This document shows positions 25,101-37,557 of a stretch of 64,000 nucleotides of DNA, one piece after another. The notes under the pieces were generated by a model. The model saw only the letters and a program-made list of their open reading frames with translations, did no database searches and had not been told where the DNA came from. The DNA lies in assembly GCA_964057225.1 (NCBI GenBank), contig OZ059897.1, positions 18,724,001 through 18,788,000 of the forward strand, written 5' to 3'. A program made the position numbers and the translations under genes. The stretch's first letter is position 1. Each line of letters opens with the position of its first letter. The stretch comes from Auanema rhodensis (taxonomy: Eukaryota; Nematoda; Chromadorea; Rhabditida; Rhabditidae).

Positions 25101-26325
25101 AATCGAGGATATAAGTGTGAACTTATATCAGTTGATATCTCGGTGCATTTTTAAGCTAGCGCAAATCTGATAACACAGATCGACGCAGCTTCAAACTCCG
25201 CATCGAATGCACTATACTACATTGAGAAACGCTTAATACAAAAATTAGTTATGATCGTTTGAAAAATGATGCATTAGTGTATGTTGAGTTTCCATGTACA
25301 CTCAACATTGCTTCCAAAAACATTTTGACAAAAATTTTTTCGAAAAATTTCAAAATAATTTAGCGAAAAGTAGATGTTTTTAGATTCCATTTTTCAAGGC
25401 AAAGACGATGGACAATGTTATTCAACGAAAAAATTAATTCTTCAGGGTGAAAATCGAGGATATAAGTGTGAACTTATATCAGTTGATATCTCGGTGCATT
25501 TTTAAGCTAGCGCAAATCTGATAACACAGATCGACGCAGCTTAAAAATCCGCATCGAATGCACTATACTACATTGAGAAACGCTTGATACAAAAATTAGT
25601 TATGATCGTTTGAAAAATGATGCATTAGTGTATGTTGAGTTTCCATGTACACTCAACATTGCTTCCAAAAACATTTTGACAAAAATTTTTTCGAAAAATT
25701 TCAAAATAATTTAGCGAAAAGTAGATGTTTTTAGATTCCATTTTTCAAGGCAAAGACGATGGACAATGTTATTCAACGAAAAAATTAATTCTTCAGGGTG
25801 AAAATCGAGGATATAAGTGTGAACTTATATCAGTTGATATCTCGGTGCATTTTTAAGCTAGCGCAAATCTGATAACACAGATCGACGCAGCTTAAAAATC
25901 CGCATCGAATGCACTATACTACATTGAGAAACGCTTGATACAAAAATTAGTTATGATCGTTTGAAAAATGATGCATTAGTGTATGTTGAGTTTCCATGTA
26001 CACTCAACATTGCTTCCAAAAACATTTTGACAAAAATTTTTTCGAAAAATTTCAAAATAATTTAGCAAAAAGTAGATGTTTTTAGATTCCATTTTTCAAG
26101 GCAAAGACGATGGACAATGTTATTCAACGAAAAAATTAATTCTTCAGGGTGAAAATCGAGGATATAAGTGTGAACTTATATCAGTTGATATCTCGGTGCA
26201 TTTTTAAGCTAGCGCAAATCTGATAACACAGATCGACGCAGCTTCAAACTCCGCATCGAATGCACTATACTACATTGAGAAACGCTTAATACAAAAATTA
26301 GTTATGATCGTTTGAAAAATGATGC
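22114..26325 (+). repeat. 12-mer HOR, full version (monomers 64-75)
   Basis: Monomers 68-75 match monomers 56-63 one for one at a distance of 4212 bases, and monomers 64-65 match 53-54 at 3861 bases. The two adjacent units therefore differ by one monomer. Here the G93 plain copy (22816) and the A93/C295 copy (23167) are separate monomers, whereas the neighbouring unit has one fused copy. A diverged, shorter relative lies at 5617-8073. Confidence 0.87.
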
Positions 26326-29300
26326 ATTAGTGTATGTTGAGTTTCCATGTACACTCAACATTGCTTCCAAAAACATTTTGACAAAAATTTTTTCGAAAAA
26401 TTTCAAAATAATTTAGCGAAAAGTAGATGTTTTTAGATTCCATTTTTCAAGGCAAAGACGATGGACAATGTTATTCAACGAAAAAATTAATTCTTCAGGG
26501 TGAAAATCGAGGATATAAGTGTGAACTTATATCAGATGATATCTCGGTGCATTTTTAAGCTAGCGCAAATCTGATAACACAGATCGACGCAGCTTAAAAA
26601 TCCGCATCGAATGCACTATACTACATTGAGGAACGCTTAATACAAAAATTAGTTATAATCGTTTGAAAAATGATGCATTAGTGTATGTTGAGTTTCCATG
26701 TACACTCAACATTGCTTCCAAAAACATTTTGACAAAAACTTTTTCGAAAAATTTCAAAATAATTTAGCAAAAAGTAGATGTTTTTAGATTCCATTTTTCA
26801 AGGCAAAGACGATGGACAATGTTATTCAACGAAAAAATTAATTCTTCAGGGTGAAAATCGAGGATATAAGTGTGAACTTATATCAGTTGATATCTCGGTG
26901 CATTTTTAAGCTAGCGCAAATCTGATAACACAGATGGACGCAGCTTAAAAATCCGCATCGAATGCACTATACTACATTGAGAAACGCTTAATACAAAAAT
27001 TAGTTATGATCGTTTGAAAAATGATGCATTAGTGTATGTTGAGTTTCCATGTACACTCAACATTGCTTCCAAAAACATTTTGATAAAAACTTTTTCGAAA
27101 AATTTCAAAATAATTTAGCAGAAAGTAGATGTTTTTAGATTCCATTTTTCAAGGCAAAGACGATGGACAATGTTATTCAACGAAAAAATTAATTCTTCAG
27201 GGTGAAAATCGAGGATATAAGTGTGAACTTATATCAGTTGATATCTCGGTGCATTTTTAAGCTAGCGCAAATCTGATAACACAGATCGACGCAGCTTGAA
27301 AATCCGCATCGAATGCACTATACTACATTGAGAAACGCTTAATACAAAAATTAGTTATAATCGTTTGAAAAATGATGCATTAGTGTATGTTGAGTTTCCA
27401 TGTACACTCAACATTGCTTCCAAAAACATTTTGACAAAAATTTTTTCGAAAAATTTCAAAATAATTTAGCAAAAAGTAGATGTTTTTAGATTCCATTTTT
27501 CAAGGCAAAGACGGTGGACAATGTTATTCAACGAAAAAATTAATTCTTCAGGGTGAAAATCGAGGATATAAGTGTGAACTTATATCAGTTGATATCTCGG
27601 TGCATTTTTAAGCTAGCGCAAATCTGATAACACAGATCGACGCAGCTTAAAAATCCGCATCGAATGCACTATACTACATTAAGAGACGCTTGATACAAAA
27701 ATTAGTTATGATCGTTTGAAAAATGATGCATTAGTGTATGTTGAGTTTCCATGTACACTCAACATTGCTTCCAAAAACATTTTGACAAAAATTTTTTCGA
27801 AAAATTTCAAAATAATTTAGCAAAAAGTAGATGTTTTTAGATTCCATTTTTCAAGGCAAAGACGATGGACAATGTTATTCAACGAAAAAATTAATTCTTC
27901 AGGGTGAAAATCGAGGATATAAGTGTGAACTTATATCAGTTGATATTTCGGTGCTTTTTTAAGCTAGCGCAAATCTGATAACACAGATCGACGCAGCTTG
28001 AAAATCCGCATCGAATGCACTATACTACATTGAGAAACGCTTAATACAAAAATTAGTTATGATCGTTTGAAAAATGATGCATTAGTGTATGTTGAGTTTC
28101 CATGTACACTCAACATTGCTTCCAAAAACATTTTGACAAAAATTTTTTCGAAAAATTTCAAAATAATTTAGCAAAAAGTAGATGTTTTTAGATTCCTTTT
28201 TTCAAGGCAAAGACGATGGACAATGTTATTCAACGAAAAAATTATTTCTTCAGGGTGAAAATCGAGGATATAAGTGTGAACTTATATCAGTTGATATCTC
28301 GGTGCATTTTTAAGCTAGCGCAAATCTGATAACACAGATCGACGCAGCTTACAAATCCGCATCGAATGCACTATACTACATTGAGAAACGCTTGATACAA
28401 AAATTAGTTATGATCGTTTGAAAAATGATGCATTAGTGTATGTTGAGTTTCCATGTACACTCAACATTGCTTCCAAAAACATTTTGACAAAAATTTTTTC
28501 GAAAAATTTCAAAATAATTTAGCAAAAAGTAGATGTTTTTAGATTCCATTTTTCAAGGCAAAGACGATGGACAATGTTATTCAACGAAAAAATTAATTCT
28601 TCAGGGTGAAAATCGAGGATATAAGTGTGAACTTATATCAGTTGATATCTCGGTGCATTTTTAAGCTAGCGCAAATCTGATAACACAGATCGACGCAGCT
28701 TAAAAATCCGCATCGAATGCACTATACTACATTAAGAGACGCTTGATACAAAAATTAGTTATGATCGTTTGAAAAATGATGCATTAGTGTATGTTGAGTT
28801 TCCATGTACACTCAACATTGCTTCCAAAAACATTTTGACAAAAATTTTTTCGAAAAATTTCAAAATAATTTAGCAAAAAGTAGATGTTTTTAGATTCCAT
28901 TTTTCAAGGCAAAGACGATGGACAATGTTATTCAACGAAAAAATTAATTCTTCAGGGTGAAAATCGAGGATATAAGTGTGAACTTATATCAGTTGATATC
29001 TCGGTGCATTTTTAAGCTAGCGCAAATCTGATAACACAGATCGACGCAGCTTCAAACTCCGCATCGAATGCACTATACTACATTGAGAAACGCTTAATAC
29101 AAAAATTAGTTATGATCGTTTGAAAAATGATGCATTAGTGTATGTTGAGTTTCCATGTACACTCAACATTGCTTCCAAAAACATTTTGACAAAAATTTTT
29201 TCGAAAAATTTCAAAATAATTTAGCAAAAAGTAGATGTTTTTAGATTCCTTTTTTCAAGGCAAAGACGATGGACAATGTTATTCAACGAAAAAATTATTT

Positions 29301-29835
29301 CTTCAGGGTGAAAATCGAGGATATAAGTGTGAACTTATATCAGTTGATATCTCGGTGCATTTTTAAGCTAGCGCAAATCTGATAACACAGATCGACGCAG
29401 CTTAAAAATCCGCATCGAATGCACTATACTACATTGAGAAACGCTTGATACAAAAATTAGTTATGATCGTTTGAAAAATGATGCATTAGTGTATGTTGAG
29501 TTTCCATGTACACTCAACATTGCTTCCAAAAACATTTTGACAAAAATTTTTTCGAAAAATTTCAAAATAATTTAGCAAAAAGTAGATGTTTTTAGATTCC
29601 ATTTTTCAAGGCAAAGACGATGGACAATGTTATTCAACGAAAAAATTAATTCTTCAGGGTGAAAATCGAGGATATAAGTGTGAACTTATATCAGTTGATA
29701 TCTCGGTGCATTTTTAAGCTAGCGCAAATCTGATAACACAGATCGACGCAGCTTAAAAATCCGCATCGAATGCACTATACTACATTAAGAAACGCTTGAT
29801 ACAAAAATTAGTTATGATCGTTTGAAAAATGATGC
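26326..29835 (+). repeat. Rare-variant block X, copy 2 (monomers 76-85)
   Basis: It is the 52-monomer-shifted counterpart of 8074-11583. 'ttgaggaacg' with 'ttataatcg' recurs near 26630, 'caaaaactttttcg' near 26735, 'gataaaaac' near 27081, 'acggtgg' near 27512, 'gatatttcggtgc' near 27943 and 'cttacaaat' near 28348. Monomer 76 keeps G at p93 and has a private 'cagatgat', so the duplication starts inside this monomer. It ends inside monomer 86, which shares 'gaagaa' but not 'gcgtg' with monomer 34. Confidence 0.87.
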
Positions 29836-31941
29836 ATTAGTGTATGTTGAGTTTCCATGTACACTCAACATTGCTTCCAAAAACATTTTGACAAAAATTT
29901 TTTCGAAAAATTTCAAAATAATTTAGCAAAAAGTAGATGTTTTTAGATTCCATTTTTCAAGGCAAAGACGATGGACAATGTTATTCAACGAAGAAATTAA
30001 TTCTTCAGGGTGAAAATCGAGGATATAAGTGTGAACTTATATCAGTTGATATCTCGGTGCATTTTTAAGCTAGCGCAAATCTGATAACACAGATCGACGC
30101 AGCTTAAAAATCCGCATCGAATGCACTATACTACATTGAGAAACGCTTAATACAAAAATTAGTTATGATCCTTTGAAAAATGATGCATTAGTGTATGTTG
30201 AGTTTCCATGTACACTCAACATTGCTTCCAAAAACATTTTGACAAAAATTTTTTCGAAAAATTTCAAAATAATTTAGCAAAAAGTAGATGTTTTTAGATT
30301 CCATTTTTCAAGGCAAAGACGATGGACAATGTTATTCAACGAAAAAATTAATTCTTCAGGGTGAAAATCGAGGATATAAGTGTGAACTTATATCAGTTGA
30401 TATCTCGGTGCATTTTTAAGCTAGCGCAAATCTGATAACACAGATCGACGCAGCTTAAAAATCCGCATCGAATGCACTATACTACATTAAGAGACGCTTG
30501 ATACAAAAATTAGTTATGATCGTTTGAAAAATGATGCATTAGTGTATGTTGAGTTTCCATGTACACTCAACATTGCTTCCAAAAACATTTTGACAAAAAT
30601 TTTTTCGAAAAATTTCAAAATAATTTAGCAAAAAGTAGATGTTTTTAGATTCCATTTTTCAAGGCAAAGACGATGGACAATGTTATTCAACGAAAAAATT
30701 AATTCTTCAGGGTGAAAATCGAGGATATAAGTGTGAACTTATATCAGTTGATATCTCGGTGCATTTTTAAGCTAGCGCAAATCTGATAACACAGATCGAC
30801 GCAGCTTAAAAATCCGCATCGAATGCACTATACTACATTAAGAGACGCTTGATACAAAAATTAGTTATGATCGTTTGAAAAATGATGCATTAGTGTATGT
30901 TGAGTTTCCATGTACACTCAACATTGCTTCCAAAAACATTTTGACAAAAATTTTTTCGAAAAATTTCAAAATAATTTAGCAAAAAGTAGATGTTTTTAGA
31001 TTCCATTTTTCAAGGCAAAGACGATGGACAATGTTATTCAACGAAAAAATTAATTCTTCAGGGTGAAAATCGAGGATATAAGTGTGAACTTATATCAGTT
31101 GATATCTCGGTGCATTTTTAAGCTAGCGCAAATCTGATAACACAGATCGACGCAGCTTCAAACTCCGCATCGAATGCACTATACTACATTGAGAAACGCT
31201 TAATACAAAAATTAGTTATGATCGTTTGAAAAATGATGCATTAGTGTATGTTGAGTTTCCATGTACACTCAACATTGCTTCCAAAAACATTTTGACAAAA
31301 ATTTTTTCGAAAAATTTCAAAATAATTTAGCAAAAAGTAGATGTTTTTAGATTCCTTTTTTCAAGGCAAAGACGATGGACAATGTTATTCAACGAAAAAA
31401 TTATTTCTTCAGGGTGAAAATCGAGGATATAAGTGTGAACTTATATCAGTTGATATCTCGGTGCATTTTTAAGCTAGCGCAAATCTGATAACACAGATCG
31501 ACGCAGCTTAAAAATCCGCATCGAATGCACTATACTACATTGAGAAACGCTTGATACAAAAATTAGTTATGATCGTTTGAAAAATGATGCATTAGTGTAT
31601 GTTGAGTTTCCATGTACACTCAACATTGCTTCCAAAAACATTTTGACAAAAATTTTTTCGAAAAATTTCAAAATAATTTAGCAAAAAGTAGATGTTTTTA
31701 GATTCCATTTTTCAAGGCAAAGACGATGGACAATGTTATTCAACGAAAAAATTAATTCTTCAGGGTGAAAATCGAGGATATAAGTGTGAACTTATATCAG
31801 TTGATATCTCGGTGCATTTTTAAGCTAGCGCAAATCTGATAACACAGATCGACGCAGCTTAAAAATCCGCATCGAATGCACTATACTACATTAAGAAACG
31901 CTTGATACAAAAATTAGTTATGATCGTTTGAAAAATGATGC
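29836..31941 (+). repeat. 6-mer version of the gaagaa/gatccttt HOR (monomers 86-91)
   Basis: The order is 'gaagaa' with 'gatccttt', two 'ttaagagacg' copies, 'caaactcc', a T117/T165 copy, then 'attaagaaacg'. It is the shortest of three successive versions of this unit. It lacks the triplet 'gatatttcgg' - 'cttacaaat' - 'ttaagagacg' found in the 9-mer at 37558. The marker 'gatcc' recurs 2106 bases on (30167 to 32273). Confidence 0.87.
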
Positions 31942-34900
31942 ATTAGTGTATGTTGAGTTTCCATGTACACTCAACATTGCTTCCAAAAACATTTTGACAA
32001 AAATTTTTTCGAAAAATTTCAAAATAATTTAGCAAAAAGTAGATGTTTTTAGATTCCATTTTTCAAGGCAAAGACGATGGACAATGTTATTCAACGAAGA
32101 AATTAATTCTTCAGGGTGAAAATCGAGGATATAAGTGTGAACTTATATCAGTTGATATCTCGGTGCATTTTTAAGCTAGCGCAAATCTGATAACACAGAT
32201 CGACGCAGCTTAAAAATCCGCATCGAATGCACTATACTACATTGAGAAACGCTTAATACAAAAATTAGTTATGATCCTTTGAAAAATGATGCATTAGTGT
32301 ATGTTGAGTTTCCATGTACACTCAACATTGCTTCCAAAAACATTTTGACAAAAATTTTTTCGAAAAATTTCAAAATAATTTAGCAAAAAGTAGATGTTTT
32401 TAGATTCCATTTTTCAAGGCAAAGACGATGGACAATGTTATTCAACGAAAAAATTAATTCTTCAGGGTGAAAATCGAGGATATAAGTGTGAACTTATATC
32501 AGTTGATATCTCGGTGCATTTTTAAGCTAGCGCAAATCTGATAACACAGATCGACGCAGCTTAAAAATCCGCATCGAATGCACTATACTACATTAAGAGA
32601 CGCTTGATACAAAAATTAGTTATGATCGTTTGAAAAATGATGCATTAGTGTATGTTGAGTTTCCATGTACACTCAACATTGCTTCCAAAAACATTTTGAC
32701 AAAAATTTTTTCGAAAAATTTCAAAATAATTTAGCAAAAAGTAGATGTTTTTAGATTCCATTTTTCAAGGCAAAGACGATGGACAATGTTATTCAACGAA
32801 AAAATTAATTCTTCAGGGTGAAAATCGAGGATATAAGTGTGAACTTATATCAGTTGATATCTCGGTGCATTTTTAAGCTAGCGCAAATCTGATAACACAG
32901 ATCGACGCAGCTTAAAAATCCGCATCGAATGCACTATACTACATTAAGAGACGCTTGATACAAAAATTAGTTATGATCGTTTGAAAAATGATGCATTAGT
33001 GTATGTTGAGTTTCCATGTACACTCAACATTGCTTCCAAAAACATTTTGACAAAAATTTTTTCGAAAAATTTCAAAATAATTTAGCAAAAAGTAGATGTT
33101 TTTAGATTCCATTTTTCAAGGCAAAGACGATGGACAATGTTATTCAACGAAAAAATTAATTCTTCAGGGTGAAAATCGAGGATATAAGTGTGAACTTATA
33201 TCAGTTGATATTTCGGTGCTTTTTTAAGCTAGCGCAAATCTGATAACACAGATCGACGCAGCTTGAAAATCCGCATCGAATGCACTATACTACATTGAGA
33301 AACGCTTAATACAAAAATTAGTTATGATCGTTTGAAAAATGATGCATTAGTGTATGTTGAGTTTCCATGTACACTCAACATTGCTTCCAAAAACATTTTG
33401 ACAAAAATTTTTTCGAAAAATTTCAAAATAATTTAGCAAAAAGTAGATGTTTTTAGATTCCTTTTTTCAAGGCAAAGACGATGGACAATGTTATTCAACG
33501 AAAAAATTATTTCTTCAGGGTGAAAATCGAGGATATAAGTGTGAACTTATATCAGTTGATATCTCGGTGCATTTTTAAGCTAGCGCAAATCTGATAACAC
33601 AGATCGACGCAGCTTACAAATCCGCATCGAATGCACTATACTACATTGAGAAACGCTTGATACAAAAATTAGTTATGATCGTTTGAAAAATGATGCATTA
33701 GTGTATGTTGAGTTTCCATGTACACTCAACATTGCTTCCAAAAACATTTTGACAAAAATTTTTTCGAAAAATTTCAAAATAATTTAGCAAAAAGTAGATG
33801 TTTTTAGATTCCATTTTTCAAGGCAAAGACGATGGACAATGTTATTCAACGAAAAAATTAATTCTTCAGGGTGAAAATCGAGGATATAAGTGTGAACTTA
33901 TATCAGTTGATATCTCGGTGCATTTTTAAGCTAGCGCAAATCTGATAACACAGATCGACGCAGCTTAAAAATCCGCATCGAATGCACTATACTACATTAA
34001 GAGACGCTTGATACAAAAATTAGTTATGATCGTTTGAAAAATGATGCATTAGTGTATGTTGAGTTTCCATGTACACTCAACATTGCTTCCAAAAACATTT
34101 TGACAAAAATTTTTTCGAAAAATTTCAAAATAATTTAGCAAAAAGTAGATGTTTTTAGATTCCATTTTTCAAGGCAAAGACGATGGACAATGTTATTCAA
34201 CGAAAAAATTAATTCTTCAGGGTGAAAATCGAGGATATAAGTGTGAACTTATATCAGTTGATATTTCGGTGCTTTTTTAAGCTAGCGCAAATCTGATAAC
34301 ACAGATCGACGCAGCTTGAAAATCCGCATCGAATGCACTATACTACATTGAGAAACGCTTAATACAAAAATTAGTTATGATCGTTTGAAAAATGATGCAT
34401 TAGTGTATGTTGAGTTTCCATGTACACTCAACATTGCTTCCAAAAACATTTTGACAAAAATTTTTTCGAAAAATTTCAAAATAATTTAGCAAAAAGTAGA
34501 TGTTTTTAGATTCCTTTTTTCAAGGCAAAGACGATGGACAATGTTATTCAACGAAAAAATTATTTCTTCAGGGTGAAAATCGAGGATATAAGTGTGAACT
34601 TATATCAGTTGATATCTCGGTGCATTTTTAAGCTAGCGCAAATCTGATAACACAGATCGACGCAGCTTACAAATCCGCATCGAATGCACTATACTACATT
34701 GAGAAACGCTTGATACAAAAATTAGTTATGATCGTTTGAAAAATGATGCATTAGTGTATGTTGAGTTTCCATGTACACTCAACATTGCTTCCAAAAACAT
34801 TTTGACAAAAATTTTTTCGAAAAATTTCAAAATAATTTAGCAAAAAGTAGATGTTTTTAGATTCCATTTTTCAAGGCAAAGACGATGGACAATGTTATTC

Positions 34901-37557
34901 AACGAAAAAATTAATTCTTCAGGGTGAAAATCGAGGATATAAGTGTGAACTTATATCAGTTGATATCTCGGTGCATTTTTAAGCTAGCGCAAATCTGATA
35001 ACACAGATCGACGCAGCTTAAAAATCCGCATCGAATGCACTATACTACATTAAGAGACGCTTGATACAAAAATTAGTTATGATCGTTTGAAAAATGATGC
35101 ATTAGTGTATGTTGAGTTTCCATGTACACTCAACATTGCTTCCAAAAACATTTTGACAAAAATTTTTTCGAAAAATTTCAAAATAATTTAGCAAAAAGTA
35201 GATGTTTTTAGATTCCATTTTTCAAGGCAAAGACGATGGACAATGTTATTCAACGAAAAAATTAATTCTTCAGGGTGAAAATCGAGGATATAAGTGTGAA
35301 CTTATATCAGTTGATATCTCGGTGCATTTTTAAGCTAGCGCAAATCTGATAACACAGATCGACGCAGCTTAAAAATCCGCATCGAATGCACTATACTACA
35401 TTAAGAGACGCTTGATACAAAAATTAGTTATGATCGTTTGAAAAATGATGCATTAGTGTATGTTGAGTTTCCATGTACACTCAACATTGCTTCCAAAAAC
35501 ATTTTGACAAAAATTTTTTCGAAAAATTTCAAAATAATTTAGCAAAAAGTAGATGTTTTTAGATTCCATTTTTCAAGGCAAAGACGATGGACAATGTTAT
35601 TCAACGAAAAAATTAATTCTTCAGGGTGAAAATCGAGGATATAAGTGTGAACTTATATCAGTTGATATTTCGGTGCTTTTTTAAGCTAGCGCAAATCTGA
35701 TAACACAGATCGACGCAGCTTGAAAATCCGCATCGAATGCACTATACTACATTGAGAAACGCTTAATACAAAAATTAGTTATGATCGTTTGAAAAATGAT
35801 GCATTAGTGTATGTTGAGTTTCCATGTACACTCAACATTGCTTCCAAAAACATTTTGACAAAAATTTTTTCGAAAAATTTCAAAATAATTTAGCAAAAAG
35901 TAGATGTTTTTAGATTCCTTTTTTCAAGGCAAAGACGATGGACAATGTTATTCAACGAAAAAATTATTTCTTCAGGGTGAAAATCGAGGATATAAGTGTG
36001 AACTTATATCAGTTGATATCTCGGTGCATTTTTAAGCTAGCGCAAATCTGATAACACAGATCGACGCAGCTTACAAATCCGCATCGAATGCACTATACTA
36101 CATTGAGAAACGCTTGATACAAAAATTAGTTATGATCGTTTGAAAAATGATGCATTAGTGTATGTTGAGTTTCCATGTACACTCAACATTGCTTCCAAAA
36201 ACATTTTGACAAAAATTTTTTCGAAAAATTTCAAAATAATTTAGCAAAAAGTAGATGTTTTTAGATTCCATTTTTCAAGGCAAAGACGATGGACAATGTT
36301 ATTCAACGAAAAAATTAATTCTTCAGGGTGAAAATCGAGGATATAAGTGTGAACTTATATCAGTTGATATCTCGGTGCATTTTTAAGCTAGCGCAAATCT
36401 GATAACACAGATCGACGCAGCTTAAAAATCCGCATCGAATGCACTATACTACATTAAGAGACGCTTGATACAAAAATTAGTTATGATCGTTTGAAAAATG
36501 ATGCATTAGTGTATGTTGAGTTTCCATGTACACTCAACATTGCTTCCAAAAACATTTTGACAAAAATTTTTTCGAAAAATTTCAAAATAATTTAGCAAAA
36601 AGTAGATGTTTTTAGATTCCATTTTTCAAGGCAAAGACGATGGACAATGTTATTCAACGAAAAAATTAATTCTTCAGGGTGAAAATCGAGGATATAAGTG
36701 TGAACTTATATCAGTTGATATCTCGGTGCATTTTTAAGCTAGCGCAAATCTGATAACACAGATCGACGCAGCTTCAAACTCCGCATCGAATGCACTATAC
36801 TACATTGAGAAACGCTTAATACAAAAATTAGTTATGATCGTTTGAAAAATGATGCATTAGTGTATGTTGAGTTTCCATGTACACTCAACATTGCTTCCAA
36901 AAACATTTTGACAAAAATTTTTTCCAAAAATTTCAAAATAATTTAGCAAAAAGTAGATGTTTTTAGATTCCTTTTTTCAAGGCAAAGACGATGGACAATG
37001 TTATTCAACGAAAAAATTATTTCTTCAGGGTGAAAATCGAGGATATAAGTGTGAACTTATATCAGTTGATATCTCGGTGCATTTTTAAGCTAGCGCAAAT
37101 CTGATAACACAGATCGACGCAGCTTAAAAATCCGCATCGAATGCACTATACTACATTGAGAAACGCTTGATACAAAAATTAGTTATGATCGTTTGAAAAA
37201 TGATGCATTAGTGTATGTTGAGTTTCCATGTACACTCAACATTGCTTCCAAAAACATTTTGACAAAAATTTTTTCGAAAAATTTCAAAATAATTTAGCAA
37301 AAAGTAGATGTTTTTAGATTCCATTTTTCAAGGCAAAGACGATGGACAATGTTATTCAACGAAAAAATTAATTCTTCAGGGTGAAAATCGAGGATATAAG
37401 TGTGAACTTATATCAGTTGATATCTCGGTGCATTTTTAAGCTAGCGCAAATCTGATAACACAGATCGACGCAGCTTAAAAATCCGCATCGAATGCACTAT
37501 ACTACATTAAGAAACGCTTGATACAAAAATTAGTTATGATCGTTTGAAAAATGATGC
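31942..37557 (+). repeat. 16-mer version of the same HOR (monomers 92-107)
   Basis: It starts with 'gaagaa'/'gatccttt' and two 'ttaagagacg' copies. Then the triplet 'gatatttcgg' - 'cttacaaat' - 'ttaagagacg' occurs three times (from monomers 95, 98 and 102), with one extra 'ttaagagacg' copy (monomer 101). It ends with 'caaactcc', T117/T165 and 'attaagaaacg'. The 'tttcggtgct' markers at 33211, 34264 and 35668 are 3 and 4 monomers apart. Monomer 106 has a private 'ttttttccaaaa' (about 36920). Confidence 0.87.
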
